Below are positions 1-8,600 of a stretch of 64,000 bases of DNA, one piece after another. How positions within the stretch are numbered: the first letter of the stretch is position 1; each line of letters starts with the position of its first letter. Below the pieces are notes generated by a model. That model made no database searches and was not told where the DNA came from. It was given only the letters and a program-made list of their open reading frames with translations. This stretch comes from Microbacterium sp. RURRCA19A (lineage in GTDB: Bacteria > Actinomycetota > Actinomycetes > Actinomycetales > Microbacteriaceae), in NCBI RefSeq assembly GCF_900156455.1, contig NZ_FTNQ01000004.1, positions 1-64,000 on the forward strand, given 5' to 3'. Both the position numbers and the translations under genes were made by a program.

Positions 1-30
1 CGAAACTCCGGCGGGTGGGCAGCAGGCATC
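1..30 (-). CDS. IS3-family transposase OrfA, N-terminal fragment
   Basis: Only the first ten codons are inside the window, reading MPAAHPPEFR. This matches the start seen in many actinobacterial IS3-family OrfA proteins, which continue into a helix-turn-helix that recognises the element's ends. The ATG follows an AAGGAG motif at a spacing of about seven bases. The gene continues past position 1. Identification from ten residues is tentative, but the strong ribosome binding site and the abrupt break in the neighbouring AbiTii gene support it. Confidence 0.55.
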
Positions 31-89
31 TCACGGACTCCTTCCGAGACGATCATCGCCTCAACATTGGTGTCCGAGAAACCGGGTCA
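1..89 (-). mobile_element. Left end of an IS3-type insertion sequence (runs off the window)
   Basis: Read on the minus strand, the AbiTii-like gene breaks off and a new segment starting TGACCCGG begins at about position 89. It carries a short leader and then an ATG preceded by a clear AAGGAG ribosome binding site, opening a frame that resembles the start of IS3-family OrfA transposases. The TG at the presumed tip fits the usual terminal bases of IS3 ends. The other end and the target duplication lie outside the window, so the boundary is inferred from where the host reading frame stops making sense. Confidence 0.6.
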
Positions 90-366
90 GGCTCCCTTGG
101 GGCAGCTGCCAGCGTGTGATTATTTGGCCCTTTGTCCACGTGTTCCCGCTGATCGAGTCGACAGTGATCGGGACGCCCGGCAGCTTCCGATAGTCGGGAA
201 TTGTGGATTTGTCCGTGTAGCCGTTGAGTTCCAGTCGAGCCCAGTCTCGTAGCGCGCTCGAGCCGGTCTCGGCGCCGAGCAGCAGACACTTGCGTAGCAG
301 CCCGGCAAGGGGCTCGGTCTCGTCGAGGGCGCGGTCCCGAAGTGATCGCAAGAGCGAGTCGGTCAT
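61..366 (-). pseudogene. AbiTii-domain protein, truncated by the IS insertion
   Basis: The first 90 or so residues look like an AbiTii domain: a run with LLRKCLLLG, then ALRDWARLELNGY and IPDYRKLPG, a pattern typical of this abortive-infection-associated family. After RWQLPQGS the frame enters the end of the IS3-like element and stops after a short foreign tail (TRFLGHQC). The family normally continues for roughly another hundred or more residues, so the product is expected to be inactive. The ATG at 366 begins MTDSLLRSLRDRAL, a plausible native start. A stable N-terminal fragment could still be made, but nothing here shows that. Confidence 0.7.
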
Positions 367-593
367 GTCGGAATCTTAGGTGTCACCCACGACATCGCGG
401 ACCCACCGGCTTGCGGACGTCGCGAAACCGCCGGCTTCCCGGATACCTGATTCGGCACCATAAACTCCATCCTCGTTTCCAAGGTTAGGAGCGTCCAACA
501 AACCCAGGGCGCTTCAGTTCGCCGTAACACTCGCATGAGGTGTCGTCGGGCGATCGCCTAGTAATGTCGCAACCCCGCGCTACTGTCGCCTTC

Positions 594-785
594 ATGAGAG
601 GCATTCGCTGTCCGACTACCCGCGCTCCGATTGAGACCGAGGCCGAGGCGCGCACGATCGCGGCCGGCGTGTGGAAAGGGGCAACCGCGATGCGCTGCCC
701 TTACTGCGGATGGTGGCACGTCGTCGGCAACGGTACCCCCATCGAGCGCCCGAGTAAGCCGATGCGGTCGAGGCGCAGGCGCTAA
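594..785 (+). CDS. Small putative zinc-ribbon protein
   Basis: This 63-residue basic protein has a CPTTR motif near the start (Cys6) and CPYCGWWH further on (Cys35, Cys38, His42), enough for one zinc site. Small proteins of this layout, with a CPxTxK/R start and a CxxCxxWH end, are common and uncharacterised in actinobacteria. The start was placed at the internal ATG at 594, not the GTG-type start at 540, because the zinc motif then sits at the N-terminus as in similar proteins. No operon partner is visible. Function unknown; a nucleic-acid-binding role is only a guess. Confidence 0.5.
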   Translation: MRGIRCPTTRAPIETEAEARTIAAGVWKGATAMRCPYCGWWHVVGNGTPIERPSKPMRSRRRR

Positions 786-852
786 CCTGTCACACTCTGA
801 CCTCGCCCTGGACGCGGTCCGCTTATCCAGGGAAGAACTTTGAGCATCGGCT

Positions 853-2061
853 CTATTCGGCTGACCCCAGGTCGGTGAAGAACGGAAGTGGAGATTCATT
901 CGCGAGATTCGCGCGCTTCACTGGGACGTCCTCAGCCTTAACGTACGTCGCGACCGGAATCGTGCTGTTCCGCGCCCGCTGTTCCATCTCGCCCGTGACC
1001 GAGAGCTGAACTTCACGCGCGTGAGCTTCTAGGGCGAGTTCGTATTGCTCTGGAGTCAGTGACACCTGGACGACGCGAGGCACACCGTTCACCCGCGCGG
1101 ACAGCTGGATGGTGCGGTCTGGCTTGGAAGAGACACGGTGAAGCTGCACCACTTCGCCCGAGATTGCCACGAGCTTGGGTTCAGGGGCGCTCTCGAAGTG
1201 CCGTACGGCGTCCGCTAGGACGATTGCGTCGGGCGGGACGAATTCGAAGGATGCCCCGTGTTGATCAAGCTCGGGCACGTCCAGCACATCGTCGTTGTTG
1301 TAATGAACTGCCACACTGGCCTCTGCGTCGCCCACAATCTTTGCCAACGCTTTGAGGAGCTCGAGAGACACCCCGTCGGTGACGTGCGTGTCGAAAGCTT
1401 CGACCGAACCGCCGTGCCGGACCTCATGTACTGACTCCACGACGGCGCCAAGAGCCGTCTGCAGAGTGCTCGTTATGGTGCGGCCGGCGTAAGCAGGGGC
1501 TTTGGCCGCTTCCTTCGCTTCGGGGGCGGACGTGCTGAACTTCCCGTGGGCAGGGGTGAGCGCTGTCACGACGTAACTGCCGATCTGCGTCTGGCCCATC
1601 AGGCATTTGTCCAGGAACGCTTCGGCTATCGCCGTGTCGTTGTTCAGGAATCGTCGCCGCGAATGACTGGTTGCCTTGGCGGCGGCGACGAGCAGGCCCC
1701 GCGTGCCTTCCACCATGCTGTCACCGTCCTTCCACGCAATGACGCCAGACTTGTTCCCTGTCTCGCGGCGGCTTAGCACCTCATCAAGCTGCCGGCTCAC
1801 CATTGCTTCGACCATCTGCACTACCTGATCGAACTCCTGCCCGTACTCGCTGTGCAGCGCAAGCAAGGCTCGATGTACCAGGAGGGCACTGTCGGAGAGG
1901 TCGTCGCGGAGCGGTAGCACTACTTCCTGAATCGGACCCCGAAGCTCGCGGGTGGCCGGCTCCCAGTATTCGATACGGTCACGGAAGGTTCCGGTGGATT
2001 GCCAACCCAGGCGCTTGAGCGCGTTGCGGAGGACGCGAGGCTGCACTTCACCGTCACTCAT
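853..2061 (-). CDS. Uncharacterised 402-residue protein coupled to a DUF4365 gene
   Basis: I do not recognise a family. The ATG at 2061 overlaps the TGA of the upstream DUF4365 gene (ATGA), which indicates translational coupling and decides the start over an upstream in-frame ATG. The protein is soluble, with no signal peptide or membrane segment. A helical N-terminal half (residues about 1 to 200) is followed by a more beta-like C-terminal half. The fixed pairing with a DUF4365 protein, the position in a cluster of nuclease- and Abi-like genes, and the nearby IS insertion suggest a two-gene defence or mobile-element module. That is inference from context only. Confidence 0.6.
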   Translation of the reverse strand: MSDGEVQPRVLRNALKRLGWQSTGTFRDRIEYWEPATRELRGPIQEVVLPLRDDLSDSALLVHRALLALHSEYGQEFDQVVQMVEAMVSRQLDEVLSRRETGNKSGVIAWKDGDSMVEGTRGLLVAAAKATSHSRRRFLNNDTAIAEAFLDKCLMGQTQIGSYVVTALTPAHGKFSTSAPEAKEAAKAPAYAGRTITSTLQTALGAVVESVHEVRHGGSVEAFDTHVTDGVSLELLKALAKIVGDAEASVAVHYNNDDVLDVPELDQHGASFEFVPPDAIVLADAVRHFESAPEPKLVAISGEVVQLHRVSSKPDRTIQLSARVNGVPRVVQVSLTPEQYELALEAHAREVQLSVTGEMEQRARNSTIPVATYVKAEDVPVKRANLANESPLPFFTDLGSAE

Positions 2062-2612
2062 GGCATCCCACCTGCCCTCAGCCTGGCCATGATCTGGCAC
2101 AGAATTTCGTCATCGAAGACGCTAGTGCGGGGCACCGACACTGACACGGATTTGGTGTTCCCGGGGTGCTCGGGCATGCCCCGGAGGGACCGCCAATACA
2201 GCGCGTGCCGCATCAGACTGTATGGCGGGTGCACGCGCGACCATTGCGCCTGGTCGGAGGGCATGTCGAGCACAACGAGGATGGAATCCATTCCGGGCGA
2301 GGTGGAACGCATCTCGTCATAGCGAGCGCGCGACAGCGAAATGGATATCGCGGTGCCCGAGGCGTTCCAGCCTGCGGAGGTCGCCTTCAACTGAACGTCC
2401 AGCGGAACCTTCACACCGTTCACCTTGTGGGTCACTTGGAGGTCAATGCCGTCATCAACGGTGTAGCGGCTTGCGGTGCAGCCTGCAGCAGCGATGACTG
2501 CGAGCATGATGCCCTCTTGAAAGGCCTCCATGAGCGCTGTCTTGCGCGAAGACGAGCCGCGGACGAGCGGAGTGCCTGTCGTGGCCTCCGTGGCGCTCGC
2601 GAACACAGTCAC
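2058..2612 (-). CDS. DUF4365-domain protein, putative nuclease-like
   Basis: This 184-residue protein matches the DUF4365 pattern. It has an N-terminal helix, then GIDLQVTHKVNG, a conserved acidic D and a VQLKAT segment (a D...QxK layout as in PD-(D/E)xK nuclease folds), and later the ILVVLDMP strand. DUF4365 domains often occur in defence-related proteins and are thought to be restriction-endonuclease-like; the catalytic role here is unproven. The start is the GTG at 2612. It overlaps the downstream 402-residue gene by an ATGA, so both should be made together. Confidence 0.65.
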   Translation of the reverse strand: MTVFASATEATTGTPLVRGSSSRKTALMEAFQEGIMLAVIAAAGCTASRYTVDDGIDLQVTHKVNGVKVPLDVQLKATSAGWNASGTAISISLSRARYDEMRSTSPGMDSILVVLDMPSDQAQWSRVHPPYSLMRHALYWRSLRGMPEHPGNTKSVSVSVPRTSVFDDEILCQIMARLRAGGMP

Positions 2613-2935
2613 CTTCGAATACTAAGGGCCAACCTGAGAACGGCTTTGAGTGTTGCTGCTTCGTGTTCGGTCTGCCAAGCGCGTGAATTGAGAGATGAGA
2701 CGTACCGGCCGCCGGAGGAAGGGCGTGAAGAAACCGGCCCCACGAGTGAGTCAGGGCCACCGAACGAGGCGGCGGGATATGAACTGTTCTTGTCTGGGCC
2801 TCCGCGCGGCGGCGGCTCCACATCGCTGGAACAGACACGCCTGACGGGGGTTGTGCTGAGTGGCAGTCCAGGGAACGAGGGCCTGGCGTTGTGAACCTGG
2901 CGACACGGATGCCAGTTCCGCCCTCGGCGACCGCT
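2613..2935 (-). other. Gap with no convincing gene
   Basis: This 323-bp stretch separates the nucleotidyltransferase gene from the DUF4365 gene. The open frames in it have no family resemblance or ribosome binding sites. It probably holds the promoter for the DUF4365 pair, but I could not pick one out with confidence. Confidence 0.4.
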
Positions 2936-3325
2936 TCAGTCGTGAGGTGCCCAGTTAGCGGGAGGCGACGACGACCTCGCGGAACAGCGTGCAACGTGGG
3001 CGCGGAGGGCCGTGACTCGTTCTGACTCCCAAAACCCCGTGGAGAGAATCTCCCCATCCGAGAGGATGGTGATGTCCGGAAGGAGGGCGAGGTCTTGGAG
3101 TCGGCTATATGCTTCCCGCCGAATCGTGAGAGCCTCCTCTTCCAAACCGGGAGGGTGGCAGAGCAGCAGATCCAGGTCAGAAGCGCGGGATATGCACTCG
3201 CCTGCCCCGGTACACCGAAGCGAGGATCCGAATAGCCCCACGATATACAGCGGCGGTGTGATCGTACGGAGAATTTGATCAGCGGCGTCTAGGTGGCATG
3301 TAGTCAAGGAATTTCTCACCATCAT
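2936..3325 (-). CDS. Minimal nucleotidyltransferase-domain protein
   Basis: The protein has the nucleotidyltransferase signature: a GLFGSS turn (residues about 30 to 35) followed by SDLDLL (Asp50 and Asp52 as metal ligands) and a possible third acidic residue in LLPDITIL. This is the layout of MNT/Pol-beta-like enzymes that transfer NMPs to protein or small-molecule targets. At about 130 residues it is a single-domain form. The start is uncertain: GTG at 3340, ATG at 3325 or a TTG at 3307 with GGTGAG upstream are all in frame. It overlaps the end of the preceding small gene, so it is likely in one operon with it and the HNH gene. It could act as the antitoxin-like half of a HEPN/MNT pair, but no HEPN partner is present. 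Confidence 0.65.
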   Translation of the reverse strand: MMVRNSLTTCHLDAADQILRTITPPLYIVGLFGSSLRCTGAGECISRASDLDLLLCHPPGLEEEALTIRREAYSRLQDLALLPDITILSDGEILSTGFWESERVTALRAHVARCSARSSSPPANWAPHD

Positions 3326-3665
3326 GATAGACCGCACCAAGCAATTCGACCGACTTGAAAAGACCGACTTGTCTTTCTCGACAGTATGCTTTCGCCTCCG
3401 GAGAATATTGGTTGTAGTTCATTGTAGAAACGATGCAATTGATTTGTGGCGACGCTTTCATGATCTCGATGACGTCGGCAACTGACAGTATGTACTTATT
3501 TGATAGATAGATTCGAAGTTCTGTCTTATTGCCGCGATTCAGGATGATATGGTGTTCGTCAATCTGGAAGACTTCCTCCACGACTGGATTGGTGGACAGT
3601 TTCTCGACGAGGAAGACCATCTGCTCGGGGCGGGGTCGCTTCTCGTAGTATCCGTGCTCGGGCAA
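3279..3665 (-). CDS. Uncharacterised 128-residue protein between HNH and nucleotidyltransferase genes
   Basis: I do not recognise this protein. It has alternating strands and helices (ELRIYLSNKYI, VADVIEIMKAS, INCIVSTMNYNQYS) and a conserved-looking SPEAKAYCRERQVGLF segment, suggesting a small compact alpha/beta domain. The start is a TTG at 3665, 16 bases after the HNH stop. Its tail overlaps the nucleotidyltransferase gene. Base composition is clearly lower in GC than in the chromosomal genes further right, a sign of recent acquisition. Its place in the middle of a three-gene cassette suggests a role with its neighbours. Confidence 0.6.
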   Translation of the reverse strand: MPEHGYYEKRPRPEQMVFLVEKLSTNPVVEEVFQIDEHHIILNRGNKTELRIYLSNKYILSVADVIEIMKASPQINCIVSTMNYNQYSPEAKAYCRERQVGLFKSVELLGAVYHDGEKFLDYMPPRRR

Positions 3666-3681
3666 GTTTCAACCATCGCTC

Positions 3682-4401
3682 TCATGAATCGGGATTGTCA
3701 AACACGGTCGCAAGTCCTGCAGGGAATCTTGGTGCTGTGACACCGACGTCAATTCCCAGATGGCGCTCCTCGAGCGCCCTGCGATGAGTGTCGAAGAGGG
3801 CGACCTCGACGTGTTCGCTGGTTTGCAGTAGGTGAGAATTAGCTTCGAGCATGGCGGAAATTCGCGCGTTGTTTGGGATTATTACCTCAGAAACCTGCCT
3901 CAGCCATGTGTCTGCTGACTCCGGTATAGCCGCGGCAGGGGAATCAGGGCCATATGTCATCCAGATGGCCTCATTCTGTGCCAGGAGTCTAAGGAGCGCG
4001 GCGTGAGCTTCCTCTCGAGTGGTGAACTGTTGGGCTCCCAGCATCCCGCGAAGGCGGCGTTCATGTCCTCTCTTCCACTGGACGAGTAGCTCCGTCGGGA
4101 AGTCGTCAGGGGACCGATCCACGATCGTGTGGCAATTCGGACACAAGAGTATGAGATTTGAGAAGCTCGTCAGGTCTTCGTCAGACAGGTTCTCGTCCCC
4201 ACGTGGGCCGGCATCGCTCGCTGCCACAATGTGGGCAACCTCCGCGAGCTTCACCGCGCCACCGTGGGGGAGTTCGTACCAGAGTGATCCTGTTGGGCAG
4301 TCTGGCCGTTCGCACCATCCGCCCGCGGCCCCAACCAGACGGAGAACTGTCTGGTCATGGATGTTACGTCCACGGGCCCTTGCGCAGATCGCTTTTGCCA
4401 T
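3682..4401 (-). CDS. HNH endonuclease
   Basis: The 239-residue protein has a full HNH zinc-finger nuclease domain: CERPDC (Cys30, Cys35), the catalytic AHI (His57), the central Asn82 in FSNLILL, then CPNCH (Cys87, Cys90, His91). The C-terminal half (residues about 110 to 239) is helical and has no match I can name; it may sense a signal or bind a partner. The ATG at 4401 follows an AGGAG-like site. It is the first gene of a minus-strand cassette with the small unknown protein and the nucleotidyltransferase. HNH proteins of this type are common effectors in restriction or abortive-infection systems; that role here is inferred. Confidence 0.75.
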   Translation of the reverse strand: MAKAICARARGRNIHDQTVLRLVGAAGGWCERPDCPTGSLWYELPHGGAVKLAEVAHIVAASDAGPRGDENLSDEDLTSFSNLILLCPNCHTIVDRSPDDFPTELLVQWKRGHERRLRGMLGAQQFTTREEAHAALLRLLAQNEAIWMTYGPDSPAAAIPESADTWLRQVSEVIIPNNARISAMLEANSHLLQTSEHVEVALFDTHRRALEERHLGIDVGVTAPRFPAGLATVFDNPDS

Positions 4402-4854
4402 GGCGTGAACGCTCCTCAGGCCTCTTGTCCGATGCAGAATACTCCGCCGGATGAGGCGACGGGTTAGCTACGGCCTTCTCGGTCACCCGCCTACCCCAGC
4501 CCTGGACGACAGTGGCTGCCGAATCTGGAACCAGGACATCGAAGACGAGGCTTCCTAGCTGAGCGGTTGCCTCTTCGTCCCCGAAGAGGCCGCGATGGCG
4601 ATTGCGCGAGGACGATGGACGGTCGAGACGGCGGCCAGGCGATTGGACGTCAGCGCTCAGATGATCAACTTCAGGCCGAATGCCGCTGGCGCCCGAGTTC
4701 GGGTAGCACGTGAGAGGCGTCGCCGTGTGGCGCAGAGCCTTGACGATTGTCTTCCTGGCACAGCTGCTGTCGTGCTGCTGCGAGAAGGCGCAGCGCGCAT
4801 TGCTCGAGCGTGTTCGAAACGAAGAAGAGAAGGAGGCGGCGGGCGACAATCCGG
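4402..4854 (-). other. Intergenic stretch upstream of the HNH gene
   Basis: This 450-bp segment contains only open frames without family resemblance or ribosome binding sites. It should contain the promoter of the HNH cassette on the minus strand. I see no repeat or RNA structure that stands out. Confidence 0.35.
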
Positions 4855-5211
4855 TTACCGGTAGCTACCGCCGCGTAGGCGTAACTGCACTCCCTCTTTG
4901 ACGAGGCGCTGCCGGACGTTGTTGTAGCTGGTGTCCAGGCGGGTTGCGATGGCCATGATTGACTGGCCGTGCTGGTACAGCATCCCTGCCATCTCGACCT
5001 GCTCGTGGGTCAGCGGCCTGCGCCGTAGCGCTACCCCCTCGTCTCGAAGCAAGCGCAAGACACCAGTCTTGGAGAGCCCGTAGGTCTGACAGAGACTCGG
5101 CGTCGTCGCGCCGGACTCGTAGTCAGCGACGATCCGCTTGATCTGAGCCGGTTCGAGGCGCCGGCGAAGCGATCGCGCCGCCTGTTCGCTGGGTGTGGTC
5201 GTGGGTGACAA
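4855..5211 (-). CDS. Double helix-turn-helix protein, copy 1
   Basis: This 118-residue protein carries two HTH units like those at the C-terminus of serine recombinases. One has ADYESGATTPSLCQTYGLSK, ending in LLRDEGVALRRR; the other has HGQSIMAIATRLDTSYNNV, ending in LVKEGVQLR. No catalytic domain is present. The start is taken as the TTG at 5211. The frame stays open upstream to about 5305, and that extension matches the second copy at 14,472 to 14,922. It is therefore either a longer protein with an unusual start or a conserved 5' region. Such orphan proteins are often found beside RHS toxins and integrated elements. Confidence 0.6.
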   Translation of the reverse strand: MSPTTTPSEQAARSLRRRLEPAQIKRIVADYESGATTPSLCQTYGLSKTGVLRLLRDEGVALRRRPLTHEQVEMAGMLYQHGQSIMAIATRLDTSYNNVRQRLVKEGVQLRLRGGSYR

Positions 5212-5305
5212 AGTTCCGGCGACACCCGCTATCTTCCGCAGTTCTACCAGGGGTGGCGGGAGGAGTACCGATTTGTTCGAGTAGTGGTGTACTGGCTCTA
5301 CTTCC
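4858..5305 (-). repeat. Diverged direct repeat, copy 1 (flanks the RHS module)
   Basis: About 450 bp covering the double-HTH gene and roughly 95 bp upstream is repeated in the same orientation at 14,475 to 14,922. Shared landmarks include GTTGTTGTAGCTGGTGTC, TACCCCCTCGTCTCGAAGC, GGTGGCGGGAGGAG and TGGCTCTAC. By eye the copies are roughly 80 percent identical. Together they bracket the RHS toxin, its small partner and the LRR gene. Confidence 0.7.
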
Positions 5306-5645
5306 GGTATGGGACTCTGGTCTTACTCGAACAATTGTGCCTCCGGCGGACCGCTTCTGTGTCCCGAACTCGATGCTCGTGCATGTCCTCACTGCCCCGA
5401 GTTCGCCAGCCGCTTGACCGTCACGGCAGCGTCAAGCAGGCATGTCCATAGTGGTGATCTGCGGTCGTTTCTCCGGCGTCGTCTGGCATGTGGTGTCTGG
5501 CGAGCGCTCCGTTGCGGTTGGCGGACTGGCTCTGCGCTTCTCGGCTAACCATCGTGACTTTGCTGAAACATTTCTATGTGTAGGGTGAGCATCACCTGGG
5601 GGCCAGGTTCTTGTCGCTCGGTTCGGGCGAGCTAGTCGGGGGTAC
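5212..5645. other. Divergent intergenic region upstream of the RHS toxin
   Basis: The first 95 bp belong to the conserved upstream part of the HTH repeat. The rest should hold the RHS promoter; a possible pair is TTTGCT at 5559 and TAGGGT at 5581, 16 bases apart. No further gene is supported. Confidence 0.35.
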
Positions 5646-8600
5646 GTGTTGCTGAGTCGCGCGCGCATTTTTTGGGTTTCGGCGGTCGCGATTTTCGCGC
5701 TTCTCGTGGGTGTGGGGGTTCCTGCGCAGGCGGCTGAGGTGCCGGTGTCGGAGCCCCCGGCCGAGGTGAGCGACCAGCCGGCACTCCCGGCTGGTGAGGC
5801 CTCTGAGGTGGTGGCTTCCGTGCCGGAGGGGTCCTTCGATGCGCCGACGGAGGAAGTCGCTCCGGAGCCTGTCTCGACGGTCGCGCCTGCCGCGCCCGTA
5901 ACGACATCGTTCGGGTCGAGCGAGATCGATCACGACAACCTCGAGGTGGTCTCACGGACGGAGGATTCGACGACGTACCGGACGCCCGATGGTGGGTTGG
6001 CGAAGTACCTCACCCCGGGACCGCAGAACGTCGAGACCGAGGACGGGTGGAAGGAGATCAACACCGACCTGTCGTCCGCAGACGACGGGTGGAAGGTCGA
6101 TGATCACCCGCTCCACCCCGCGTTCGCCCCCTCCGCGGCGGATACGGATGCTTTGTCGGTGTCCCGGGACGGGCACGACGTGTCGATGTCGCTGATCGGC
6201 GCGGTGGAGGGGGATGTGGCGGCGCCGTTTTGGTTCTGGGACGACCACACCGAACTGACCTACCGGGACGTTAAGCCGGGGATCGACCTGGAGTACGAGG
6301 TGCAGTCCGGTGGGATCAAGGAGAACCTGGTCCTGAAGACGCTGCCGACGACGAACGCCTGGGTGTGGCGGCTTGATCCGGGCTCGTTGACGCCGGCTCT
6401 GAGCGAGGACGGCTCGGTCGCGTTGTCGGACGACTCAGGCAAGACGGTGTTGCTGATTCCGGCGCCGGTAGCGTTTGATTCCTCGGGGGAGCAGGGCCAG
6501 CGGGAGCCGGTTTCGATTGCGCCGACTCCGCGGCTGACGAAGTCTTCGGACGGTACGTGGCGATATGGGCTACAGGTTTCATACCAGTGGCTTACCGACC
6601 CGCAGCGGGTGTACCCGGTCATCATCGATCCGGGATTCGCAATCACGGGTTCGACGGCGTACAAGTCCGATGGCGTGGTGCAGAACAACGCTCTGTATGT
6701 CGGAAACACGCGTCAGGGTAATTCCAACGTGTATTGGCGGTCGGTAGTTGGTGTCGATTACGGCGACATTCCGGGCCAGTTCATCGCTGGCGCGCAGCTA
6801 AGCCTCGGCTATGCCGGTGAGGGTACTACGACGAATCAACAGGGGTGGGTGCACGAAGCGAGCTGCCTTGGGTACGAGTGTCGGTCGTCACACATAACGG
6901 GCTACAACGTCGGCACCGGATGGGTGGATACCGACGGCACAGGTCTGGCGGAGCGTCTGATCAACCGATTCCGTGAGGGCGGTCGCCCCGCGTGGTTGGT
7001 CGGCGGCAACGAGGACGGTTCATATTCGTTCAAGAGCCTCGATGTCAGCATGTGGATCAGCTACTGGGGCTACCCGTCGGTGTGGACGAGTTCTCCCGCG
7101 AATGGTGCCAAGGGTGTGAGCGTGGCACCGGTGCTCACACTCGGGGCGTCCAATCCCGGTAACCGTCCCCAGACCTATGCGTTCGAGATCGCCACTGACC
7201 CGGGCATGAGCAACTTTGTCTTCACGAATTCGTGGCAGACGGGCACGAGTGTCCAGATCCCCGAGGGTGTGCTGCGTCCGGGCACGGACTACTACTGGCG
7301 GGCCCGTGTCGTTGACGACACGAACGGTCACCTCGGGCAATTGACGGATAAGTACTCGAGTGTGGTGAAGTTCACCACCAACCAGGTTCCGATGCCCCCG
7401 GTGGGTTCGGCGACGCCGGGCGCGTTGCAGACGGAGGCTGTCCCAGCGGTGACGACGCTTACGCCGACGCTGCAGGTCGACCATGTCGCGGACACGGATT
7501 CGGTTGGGGGGTCGATGACGTATCAGTTCAAGATCGCGACGGGTTCGGATGGTAAGTCGGGTGCGGTGACCGCGTCGGGGTGGATCGCGCCTGGGGCGGA
7601 CGGGAAGGTGAAGTGGACCGTCCCGGTGGGTGCGTTGCAGGACGGCGGGGTGTACAGCTGGAAGGTCGCTACCCGTGATGGGGCGGACACGAACTGGTTT
7701 AACCCGTGGGTCAAACGGTTCCGCGCCGACTTGCGGTTGGGATCTTCCGGCCCGTCGCCGTTCGATACCGCGGGGCCGGTGACAACGAACCTCGCCAACG
7801 GGAACGCGACGGTGTCGTTCGCCTCGCCCACCGTCGATGCACTCGGCGGCCCGATGGGGATGTCGTTCACCTACAACTCCCAGGAGGTGCCGGGAGCGAA
7901 CCGTGGCCTGACTGGGGAGTACTTCGATGCCCGCGTGAGCAGCGGTGCTCCGAGCAGTTTCGATCTCACTGGCAAGGTCCCGGTGTTGGTGCGGACGGAT
8001 CCGGGGGTGTATTTCGACTGGGGAACCCGTGCGCCCGCGGATGCGCTGCCAGCGGACTACTTCATGGGCAGGTGGACCGGGTTCATTACCGTCCCGCCCG
8101 CATTCGTCGGCAAGCAGGTGCAGTTCGGGCTCCGTCAAGACGACGGCGCGCGCCTCTGGGTCAACGGGGAGAAGCTCGTCGACAACTGGGCCCTCTCCTC
8201 ACCCACGAAAACATGGGGTCCCGCGCGCCAATTCGGTGGCAACGCGATGCCGGTCCGGTTCGAGTACTTCGAGAACAACGGAACCGCCGTCGCTGAGATG
8301 TGGGTCCGGGTCGACGGCGCGGAGTACGTCGTCCCGCCGAACTGGTTCACCAAGAAAGTACAGACACTCCCCGAGGGCTGGGGTGCGTCCGCCCCGATCG
8401 CGGGTGCGAGCTCCAACTGGGTGTCCGCACAGATCACCGATTCCTCGATCATCCTCACCGACGTCACCGGCCGTGCCCACACCTACCTCAAGGTCTCCGG
8501 CGGCGGATACCAGGCCCCGTCCGGTGAATACGGTGTGGCCAGCCTCGACGGCAGCGGACTCGTGGTGTTCACCGACGAAGACGGCACCGTCTATCAATTC

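Noticed and set aside
4364..4849. A 161-codon minus-strand frame upstream of the HNH gene
   Set aside because: It overlaps the HNH start in another frame and has the Ser/Arg-rich look of a non-coding frame.
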